Assembly (NCBI GenBank): GCA_021775385.1
Contig: JAJFHW010000336.1
Span: forward strand, 1-11,298
Source: Hyphomicrobiales bacterium
GTDB taxonomy: Bacteria; Pseudomonadota; Alphaproteobacteria; Rhizobiales; HXMU1428-3
Reading direction: 5' to 3'
DNA: 11,298 nt
In this document: positions 6,371 to 11,298 of the stretch, piece after piece
Layout of the letters: every line of letters begins with the position of its first letter
How positions within the stretch are numbered: position 1 is the stretch's first letter
Made by a program: the position numbers and the translations under genes
The notes under the pieces: generated by a model
Databases searched by the model: none
Seen by the model: the letters and a program-made list of their open reading frames with translations, nothing else
What the model was told of the DNA's origin: nothing

Positions 6371-7903
6371 CTATAGCGGAATATTGTCATGTTTTTTCCA
6401 TGGGTTCTCAACTTGCTTATTTTTAAGCATATTTAGCGCCCGGCTAAGTCTACGTCGCGTATTACGCGGCAGAATAACCTCGTCAATATAGCCACGTTCC
6501 GCTGCCACAAATGGAGAACAGAACCGATCTTCATAATTTTTAGTGTGCTCAGCGATCTTAGCAGGATCATCAAGGTCTTTCCTATGAATAATCTCCACAG
6601 CACCTTTCGCACCCATCACAGCGATTTCGGCTGTTGGCCACGCATAGTTCATATCACCGCGAATGTGCTTGGAGCTCATCACGTCATAAGCACCCCCATA
6701 AGCCTTACGAGTAATCACAGTAATTTTCGGAACAGTAGCTTCTGCATAAGCAAACAACAGTTTTGCGCCATGCTTAATTAAGCCACCATACTCTTGCGCA
6801 GTTCCTGGCAAAAAGCCCGGCACGTCAACAAACGTAACCAATGGAATATTAAAGCAATCACAAAAACGCACAAAGCGCGCAGCTTTACGAGACGCATCAC
6901 TATCCAAAACACCAGCAAGAACCATCGGCTGGTTAGCAACGATACCAACAGTTTGTCCCTCAACACGTCCAAACCCACAAATGATATTTCCAGCAAATTT
7001 TTCCTGAATTTCAAAGAAATCACCCTCATCAACCACTTTAGTGATTAATTCATGCATATCATAAGGCTGGTTCGGGTTTTCAGGGATCAAGCTATCAAGG
7101 CTCTTCTCAATACGGTCTGGACAATCCTTTGTAGGTAGAACAGGAACATCAGACATATTATTCGCTGGCAAAAAGTCCATCAAACGGCGCATTTGCAGCA
7201 TCGCTTCAACATCGTTTTCATAGCCCTTATCAGCGATTGAAGATTTCACAGTATGCACACTGGCACCACCAAGTTCCTCAGCTGTCACTTCTTCGTTGGT
7301 CACCGTTTTAACAACATCAGGCCCGGTCACAAACATGTAAGATGTGTCCTTCACCATGAAGATAAAATCAGTCATCGCCGGCGAATAAACATCACCACCA
7401 GCGCATGGCCCCATAATCACAGAGATCTGCGGAATAACACCACTTGAGAGAACATTACGTTGGAAAACTTCACCATAGCCACCAAGTGCCGCTACACCTT
7501 CTTGAATACGAGCACCACCTGCATCAAACAAACCAATGATCGGCGCGCGATTGCGCAAAGCCATATCTTGAATTTTCATGATCTTTTTTGCGTGCTCTTC
7601 AGAAAGAGAACCACCAAAAACCGTAAAGTCTTTCGCAAAAACATAAATCACACGGCCATTAACAGTGCCCCAACCGGTCACAACACCATCACCAGAGATT
7701 TTGTTCTTTTCCATGCCAAAATCTGTGCAACGGTGCTCAACATACATATCAAGCTCTTCAAACGAATTTTCATCGAGCAAAAGATCAATACGCTCACGGG
7801 CAGTTAGTTTCCCGCGTTGATGCTGAGCGTCAATCCGTTTTTGCCCACCACCCAAGCGCGCATTTTCACGGCGTTTCTCAAGCTCAGTGATAATATCGTT
7901 CAT
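6371..7903 (-). CDS. pccB: Propionyl-CoA carboxylase, beta subunit (carboxyltransferase)
   Basis: A full-length 510-residue subunit, the usual size for PccB. It transfers carboxyl from biotin on PccA to propionyl-CoA, giving methylmalonyl-CoA, in an alpha6-beta6 cytosolic complex. The N-terminal half binds the acyl-CoA ([11 protein letters not shown], 127-137; GPCAGG, 165-170; the long FVTGPDVV segment), and the C-terminal half binds biotin ([39 protein letters not shown]). Asp407 in GGAYDVM matches the position that distinguishes propionyl- from acetyl-specific enzymes in the Streptomyces family members (Asp versus Ile), so propionyl-CoA preference is expected. The ATG at 7901-7903 has GGAG 5 bp ahead. 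Upstream lies ATP12 after a 91-bp gap with a possible promoter; downstream is a terminator-like hairpin and then hscC rather than pccA. Confidence 0.95.
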   Translation of the reverse strand: MNDIITELEKRRENARLGGGQKRIDAQHQRGKLTARERIDLLLDENSFEELDMYVEHRCTDFGMEKNKISGDGVVTGWGTVNGRVIYVFAKDFTVFGGSLSEEHAKKIMKIQDMALRNRAPIIGLFDAGGARIQEGVAALGGYGEVFQRNVLSSGVIPQISVIMGPCAGGDVYSPAMTDFIFMVKDTSYMFVTGPDVVKTVTNEEVTAEELGGASVHTVKSSIADKGYENDVEAMLQMRRLMDFLPANNMSDVPVLPTKDCPDRIEKSLDSLIPENPNQPYDMHELITKVVDEGDFFEIQEKFAGNIICGFGRVEGQTVGIVANQPMVLAGVLDSDASRKAARFVRFCDCFNIPLVTFVDVPGFLPGTAQEYGGLIKHGAKLLFAYAEATVPKITVITRKAYGGAYDVMSSKHIRGDMNYAWPTAEIAVMGAKGAVEIIHRKDLDDPAKIAEHTKNYEDRFCSPFVAAERGYIDEVILPRNTRRRLSRALNMLKNKQVENPWKKHDNIPL

Positions 7904-7946
7904 AATGTCTCCACACTCTTATTGGTAGTCTTATAATTTGACTTTT

Positions 7947-7974
7947 CTTTTATCACAGACAATTCATGCGTCAA
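7947..7974 (-). promoter_or_regulatory. Possible pccB promoter
   Basis: In the 91-bp gap upstream of pccB, minus strand, TTGACG (7969-7974) is followed after 16 bp by TAAAAG (7947-7952), with the start codon about 44 bp further on. The -35 matches five of six consensus bases and the -10 four of six. pccB may thus be transcribed apart from the ATP12/HAD pair, or read through from it as well. Confidence 0.35.
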
Positions 7975-7981
7975 ACTGTGA
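7953..7981. promoter_or_regulatory. Inverted repeat TCACAG-N17-CTGTGA over the pccB promoter region
   Basis: Perfect 6-bp arms at 7953-7958 and 7976-7981 bracket the putative -35 hexamer of pccB and its spacer. An inverted repeat covering the -35 is a plausible operator. No specific regulator is recognised, and there is no RamB/PccR-like TTTGCAAA here. Confidence 0.3.
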
Positions 7982-7994
7982 ATCTCGACGACAT

Positions 7995-8780
7995 TTAGGA
8001 CTTACGGCTCAATTGATAGAAGTTATATGTCTCGAGAAACTCTCCATGGCGGAATTCACGTCTGTTTCGAGCTTGTTCATCAGTGCCCCAGCGCTCAATT
8101 TGAAAATTTTCTTCCAAATGAGCCGCATCCCAAACATCGGCGCTTTCCCAGTCTCCTAAAACAAGCGCAAGAGGCAAAACCGCTGAGCCCAACATTGTTG
8201 TCATATTATGTAGAGCCGTAAGTTCAAACTCATCAAACTGATCATATAGCCCCGCTAACTTCGTTATCTCACTAGAGCTTTGCGAAACGTGAACAACTCC
8301 AGCCGCCAATTCCAGACGGATATTATGCTGCTCCTTAATCCAATTTAAAATAGGGTCCCAAACCTTTTGTTCGAGCTCTACAAGGCTATTTGGGTCTGTA
8401 GCGCGATAACATAAAAGATCATTTCCACCGTAACTAACCAACTCTTCCAAAATATCACCGCGCCTTGGGGCAACTCGATCAAGTGCAGTGTTGGCAAGTT
8501 TGGTCAAAATCATAGTTTCACTATCAATCTCTTCCTCTTGTGCCGACCATTCATCAGAAATAGCAATACCAAGCGGTTCTGTTTTCACAGCCAAAGTTGA
8601 CTTCATCGGTGTTTTAATAACCCGTCCGTCTAATAAGATCTCATATTGATCATCTGAATTCTTTAAAGAGACCTCTTTATAAAACCGTTTTGGTTTGGGT
8701 CGCACACTATCAGCTTTAGACATATATTTAGGACCAGATGGCAAAGCTGCGTCTTTTGAAGAGGTGTTATCTTTATTCAT
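7995..8780 (-). CDS. ATP12 family F1-ATPase assembly chaperone
   Basis: A 261-residue protein of the ATP12 family. In mitochondria Atp12p binds the free alpha subunit of F1-ATPase and prevents its aggregation before hexamer assembly; the bacterial protein is assumed to do the same in the cytosol. Visible family features, in order: RFYKEV near 32-37, the beta-rich LLDGRVIKTP segment (49-58), EWSAQ (77-81), ILTKLANTALDRV (91-103), NDLLCYRA (120-127), WDPILNW (141-147), FELTALHNMTTMLGSAVLPLAL (185-206) and ERWGTDEQARNRR (229-241). The first 30 residues are polar, low in hydrophobicity and probably disordered, so they are not a signal peptide. The start ATG at 8778-8780 has only a weak AGAAA site; Met20 is an alternative start. 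It lies 30 bp after the HAD gene, suggesting co-transcription. Assignment is firm; function comes from the family. Confidence 0.92.
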   Translation of the reverse strand: MNKDNTSSKDAALPSGPKYMSKADSVRPKPKRFYKEVSLKNSDDQYEILLDGRVIKTPMKSTLAVKTEPLGIAISDEWSAQEEEIDSETMILTKLANTALDRVAPRRGDILEELVSYGGNDLLCYRATDPNSLVELEQKVWDPILNWIKEQHNIRLELAAGVVHVSQSSSEITKLAGLYDQFDEFELTALHNMTTMLGSAVLPLALVLGDWESADVWDAAHLEENFQIERWGTDEQARNRREFRHGEFLETYNFYQLSRKS

Positions 8781-8810
8781 AAAATTTCTTTGTTAATTCA
8801 GCTGTTAAAA

Positions 8811-9515
8811 TTACAGTTTATCAATTGCCAGTTTATCAATTGAGAGTGTTTCTTGTATAGCAAATAAAAGATCAGAAAACTCATCAACAATCATCTTAGG
8901 GGTGAACGGTAATAGTTCCTCTTTTTCATGATGCCCCCAGGTAACCCCTATGGAAGGCACACCTGCATTCTTTGCCATTTCCATATCAAACGTTGTGTCG
9001 CCAATCATAACAGTACGGTGCGCCTCAACACCCGTCTCCCGCATGGCCTGCTCAATCATTCCCGGATGAGGTTTCGAGGGAGCATTACAAGCTGTCTGAA
9101 TAGTATGAAAATAGTCTGCAAGCTCAAACCGCTTCAATAAGCCCTTCACCCCCTTCATAGATTTCCCCGTCGCTATACCAAGCAAAACATCATCATGTGC
9201 TTTAAGCCGCTCAAGCAATTCAACGGTCCCTTCAAACAAAGGTTCGGGATGACCAAGCTCATCTCTCAAATGTTGATATGATGATTTATATCCTTCGCTA
9301 ATTTCTTCAATAATTTTTTGATCAATCTTAATAGTCTCAAAAGGCATACAAAGCACCTCAACTGCTACGGGCAATGAAAGCCCAATAATCTGTTGAATTT
9401 CCTGAGGGCTTGGAGCTTCAAGCGATTGGGCTTCAAAAGAGTTTTGCATCGCACGAACTATTAAAGCTTCGCTATCAACAATCGTTCCATCACAATCAAA
9501 CAAAATGCAATACAT
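8811..9515 (-). CDS. HAD-IA family hydrolase (phosphoglycolate phosphatase-like)
   Basis: A complete 234-residue HAD phosphatase. Motif I FDCDGTIVDS (6-15) gives nucleophile Asp7 and acid/base Asp9; motif II is GIATGK (113-118, Thr116); motif III is Lys148 in SKPHPG; motif IV is IGDTTFDMEMA (171-181, Asp173 and Asp177). An alpha-helical C1 cap lies between motifs I and II, as in phosphoglycolate phosphatase and beta-phosphoglucomutase relatives. Substrate cannot be told from sequence; a small phosphorylated metabolite is likely. The C-terminus ends in a duplicated IDKL from a 15-bp repeat in the DNA. It probably starts the HAD-ATP12 transcript, with the ATG at 9513-9515. In alphaproteobacteria this gene commonly lies between rluC and ATP12, as here apart from the inserted plus-strand gene. 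Confidence 0.9.
   Translation of the reverse strand: MYCILFDCDGTIVDSEALIVRAMQNSFEAQSLEAPSPQEIQQIIGLSLPVAVEVLCMPFETIKIDQKIIEEISEGYKSSYQHLRDELGHPEPLFEGTVELLERLKAHDDVLLGIATGKSMKGVKGLLKRFELADYFHTIQTACNAPSKPHPGMIEQAMRETGVEAHRTVMIGDTTFDMEMAKNAGVPSIGVTWGHHEKEELLPFTPKMIVDEFSDLLFAIQETLSIDKLAIDKL
8814..8842. repeat. 15-bp tandem duplication at the 3' end of the HAD gene
   Basis: CAGTTTATCAATTG occurs at 8814-8827 and again at 8829-8842, a 15-bp period. It duplicates five codons, so the protein ends IDKLAIDKL before the TAA. This looks like recent slippage that kept frame and stop. Confidence 0.8.
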
Positions 9516-9531
9516 TCCAAATTCCTAGCTA

Positions 9532-9543
9532 ATTCATATGAAT
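9532..9543. repeat. 12-bp palindrome ATTCATATGAAT upstream of the HAD gene
   Basis: A perfect AT-rich palindrome 16 bp ahead of the HAD start codon. In such AT-rich DNA it may be chance. The rest of the 198-bp divergent gap (9516-9713) shows no convincing -35/-10 pair on either strand. Confidence 0.25.
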
Positions 9544-9654
9544 AATTGAAAAACAAACTTAAAACTCAAGAAACTCCAAGCTCCAAACTCACTAATGATT
9601 AATCTTACAATTTAATGACGTTCCCTGACATGTTCTGAATTGCCTCGCAAAACT

Positions 9655-9668
9655 ACCTACCGTTAGGT
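9655..9668. promoter_or_regulatory. Inverted repeat ACCTA-CCGT-TAGGT ahead of the DUF1566 gene
   Basis: Arms at 9655-9659 and 9664-9668 with a 4-bp spacer, extended by a C/G pair beyond one mismatch. It is 45 bp upstream of the start codon, between the divergent HAD and DUF1566 genes. ACCTACCG/CGGTAGGT-like half-sites are common for TetR-type repressors, so an operator is plausible, but no regulator gene is present here. Confidence 0.3.
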
Positions 9669-9699
9669 TGATAGGGAGTAGAACATCAATTTCAAAAAT

Positions 9700-9705
9700 A
9701 GGAGG
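9700..9705 (+). promoter_or_regulatory. Strong Shine-Dalgarno AGGAGG of the interrupted DUF1566 gene
   Basis: A perfect AGGAGG lies 8 bp before the ATG at 9714. This is the best ribosome-binding site in the window. It fixes the intended start of the gene, and so shows that the TAA at codon 12 lies inside the coding region rather than upstream of it. Confidence 0.8.
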
Positions 9706-9713
9706 ACCAACCA

Positions 9714-10277
9714 ATGAAAATCATAATTAAAACAATCATCCTTTGTTAATGTTGTTTATTTCCAATCTCGCTAAATGCAAAGACTTGTTCTCAAAAAAAA
9801 CAAGTTCAATCTATCAATAAAGACTTCACAGCTCAAAAAAACGGAACAATTAAACACCTCCCCTCAGGGCTGGAATTCAAACAATGTCTAGAAGGACAAA
9901 CAATTTCAAAGAATGGTTGTGAAGGAATAGCCCTATCATACAGCTGGTTAGAAGCTGATAAACACGCTAATAATCATTCATTCAACTCCCAATTAAATTG
10001 GCGGCTTCCAAAAATTGAAGAGCTTCAAATCCTGCTCACTCAGGTCTGCAATAAAACAAACGTTGATAAAACTCTATTCCCATCTTTAACCAAAGAACAA
10101 ATATGGTCAGCTTCACCAGGCGCACCGGTCAATGATCATTCTGTTGTCTTAAGTGTGAGTGACGGTGAAATTTATGGTGTGGGCCGCGGCGTCAAAAGAG
10201 AAGTCTTGCTCGTGCGAGGTAACCCTTCGAGAGAATGGCTAGAGCAAGAACCACCTTCAGATTGGGTCTCTAGGTAA
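9714..10277 (+). pseudogene. Exported DUF1566/Lcl-domain protein, interrupted by TAA at codon 12
   Basis: From the ATG the frame runs 187 codons to a TAA at 10275-10277, with one in-frame TAA at 9747-9749. Ignoring it, residues 1-22 form a typical Sec signal peptide (MKIIIKTIILC, stop, CCLFPISLNA, cut before Lys23); there is no lipobox. The mature part matches the DUF1566 (Lcl C-terminal) pattern throughout: SGLEFKQCLEGQ (51-62) with Cys58 and Cys69, a YSW segment, the hallmark WRLPKIEELQ starting at Trp96, LFPSL, IWSASP (130-135), and the closing LLVRG (165-169). These domains occur in secreted or surface proteins of unclear role. No ATG, GTG or TTG follows the TAA in frame before the conserved part, so reinitiation would not rescue it. 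The rest is intact, with no other stop or frameshift, which suggests a recent nonsense mutation, a sequencing error, or readthrough. It stands alone on the plus strand between HAD and rluC. Confidence 0.8.
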
Positions 10278-10295
10278 CAGTCGACTATTACTTTA

Positions 10296-10443
10296 ATCAC
10301 TAATCAGTTTGCATAAAATCGCAAAGCGACATTCAATTTAAATAGTTTCTTTGATTAGCTTGACCAAACTCACAAAGCTCCGTTCGGGCTGAGGGTCTTC
10401 TTTGATCAGCTTATCCGTACTCGCAAAGCTCCGTTCGGGCTGA
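10296..10443. repeat. 51-bp tandem repeat, two good copies and one decayed copy
   Basis: Two copies with a 51-bp period start at 10347 and 10398; the matching 46-bp core of each ends in CTCCGTTCGGGCTGA (10378-10392 and 10429-10443). A third, degraded copy (10296-10346) keeps exact register, with 27 of 51 bases equal by hand alignment and a shared core TCGCAAAGC. The array fills the gap between the DUF1566 gene and the rluC stop and touches the latter. Each good copy could form a small bulged hairpin around AGC-CCG/CGG-GCT. The period is 17 codons, and one minus-strand frame stays open across both good copies. Confidence 0.8.
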
Positions 10444-11298
10444 TCAATCCACTTCCTGTTCTTCATCATAACGCTGCGCATCAAAATCTAGCGTCGACCA
10501 ACTCTTCTGCATATGGGCTGGCAAAGGCGCTGTAATATCAAGCGTGCCACCATTAGGATGAGGAATAGCTAAGCGTCTCGCATGCAAATGCAAGCGATCA
10601 GTCAATCCTTCAAGCGGCTCAAAGTCAGGCAAATTAAAATATTTAGGGTCACCTATAATTGGCGTTCCCAATTCAGCCATATGCACCCTCAATTGGTGCG
10701 TGCGGCCAGTAACTGGTTTTAAAGAAACCCAGGCCAATTTTTGCCCCGCCTGTTCAATCACAGAATAATAAGAATGAGAATGCTGCGCTCCAGGTGTCCC
10801 TGGTTTAACAACCCGAACAATTTCACCAACGTTTCCAGGTGTCGGTCCATCACCTTTCGCAATAAAACAAGAGATCTCACCCTGATGCGGGCGCGGTACA
10901 CCATAAGTCAGTGCCCAATAAATTTTCCGAGCAGACCGTGTGCGAAACACAGCTCCTAATTTAGAAGCAGCCTGCCGTGTCTTTGCCACAAGCAAACAAC
11001 CAGAAGTATCTCGGTCTAATCTATGCACTAGCTTAGGCCGGTCATCCCCCTGCCCCAAAGCTCCAAGCATACCATCCACATGATGCGTTGTTTTAGTACC
11101 ACCCTGCACGGCCAAACCAGAAGGCTTATTCAAAACCATCAAAGCATCATCTTCATGAATGATGAGCGAGCGAATATAATCCCAATCACCTGTATTAACT
11201 CTTTTGGGTTTTCTCTTTGGAGACGCAGCAACTTCTTGCCCAATCGGTGGTACGCGAACAACCTGCCCCTCTTCAATGCGAGCATTGGTCTTCACACG
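10444..11298 (-). CDS. rluC: 23S rRNA pseudouridine synthase RluC (partial, 5' end outside window)
   Basis: About 285 codons of an RluA-family pseudouridine synthase; the frame is still open at the right edge. The visible N-terminus, RVKTNARIEEGQVVRVPP, is the end of the S4 RNA-binding domain that precedes the catalytic domain in RluC, so roughly 50 residues are missing. The GTG at 11293-11295 lies inside that domain and is not the start. The catalytic domain follows: IIHEDDALMVLNKPSGLAVQGG, then the HRLDRDTSG motif with the catalytic Asp (minus-strand codon about 94 from the GTG), RTRSARKIYWAL, VTGRTHQLRVHMAELG and IIGDPKY. E. coli RluC modifies 23S uridines 955, 2504 and 2580; the same targets are inferred. 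The C-terminus is acidic and ends EEQEVD, directly against the 51-bp repeat array. RluD-type specificity is less likely but cannot be excluded without the N-terminus. Confidence 0.9.
   Translation of the reverse strand, partial: RVKTNARIEEGQVVRVPPIGQEVAASPKRKPKRVNTGDWDYIRSLIIHEDDALMVLNKPSGLAVQGGTKTTHHVDGMLGALGQGDDRPKLVHRLDRDTSGCLLVAKTRQAASKLGAVFRTRSARKIYWALTYGVPRPHQGEISCFIAKGDGPTPGNVGEIVRVVKPGTPGAQHSHSYYSVIEQAGQKLAWVSLKPVTGRTHQLRVHMAELGTPIIGDPKYFNLPDFEPLEGLTDRLHLHARRLAIPHPNGGTLDITAPLPAHMQKSWSTLDFDAQRYDEEQEVD

Noticed and set aside
7460..7807. Long plus-strand frame opposite pccB (and similar frames opposite pccA, hscC, ATP12, HAD and rluC)
   Set aside because: These antisense frames overlap strongly conserved genes and show low-complexity or His/Asn/Thr-rich translations with no family signature or ribosome-binding site.
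9747..9749. Recoding of the in-frame stop as selenocysteine or pyrrolysine
   Set aside because: The codon is TAA, not TGA or TAG, and it lies in a signal peptide where such a residue would have no role.
9749..9826. Overlapping start TAATG after the internal stop of the DUF1566 gene
   Set aside because: This ATG opens another frame that ends after about 25 codons and does not reach the conserved DUF1566 frame.
10296..10443. CRISPR array
   Set aside because: The repeats are adjacent tandem units of 51 bp with no unique spacers between conserved repeats, and no cas genes are nearby.
11293..11295. GTG as the start codon of the pseudouridine synthase
   Set aside because: The frame continues upstream to the window edge, and the residues around it belong to the S4 domain end; the gene is simply cut by the window.

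Overview
The window looks like chromosomal DNA from a low-GC alphaproteobacterium, probably Rhizobiales-like. The main evidence is the minus-strand run rluC, HAD phosphatase, ATP12 chaperone, pccB ... pccA. ATP12-type F1-ATPase assembly factors are known mainly from alphaproteobacteria and mitochondria, and I recall this gene order from Rhizobiales. The genus cannot be fixed from sequence alone.

Layout, left to right. Bases 1-105 hold the 3' end of an unidentified plus-strand gene. It converges on a secreted HExxH zinc metallopeptidase (120-656, minus). Then come pccA (780-2798) and a 300-bp spacer with short repeats and a terminator-like hairpin. Next is a two-gene chaperone module: a membrane-anchored J-like protein (3099-4517) and the specialised Hsp70 HscC (4524-6230). 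A second terminator-like hairpin (6293-6331) precedes pccB (6371-7903). ATP12 (7995-8780) and a HAD-IA phosphatase (8811-9515) follow. A plus-strand DUF1566/Lcl-type exported protein gene (9714-10277) has a TAA inside its signal peptide. A 51-bp tandem repeat (10296-10443) adjoins the end of a partial rluC (10444 to the window edge).

Functionally, pccA and pccB encode the alpha (biotin carboxylase plus biotin carrier) and beta (carboxyltransferase) subunits of propionyl-CoA carboxylase, which makes methylmalonyl-CoA from propionyl-CoA. The two genes are split by the HscC/J-like pair, which has terminator-like hairpins on both sides and so looks like a separately transcribed module. ATP12 and the HAD phosphatase are housekeeping genes unrelated to propionate metabolism.

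The points most worth a second look are the interrupted DUF1566 gene, the 51-bp tandem repeat whose period preserves a reading frame, and the HscC/J-like module between the pcc genes. I see no tRNA, rRNA, CRISPR array, insertion sequence or clear phage gene. I found no convincing new defence or mobile system here.
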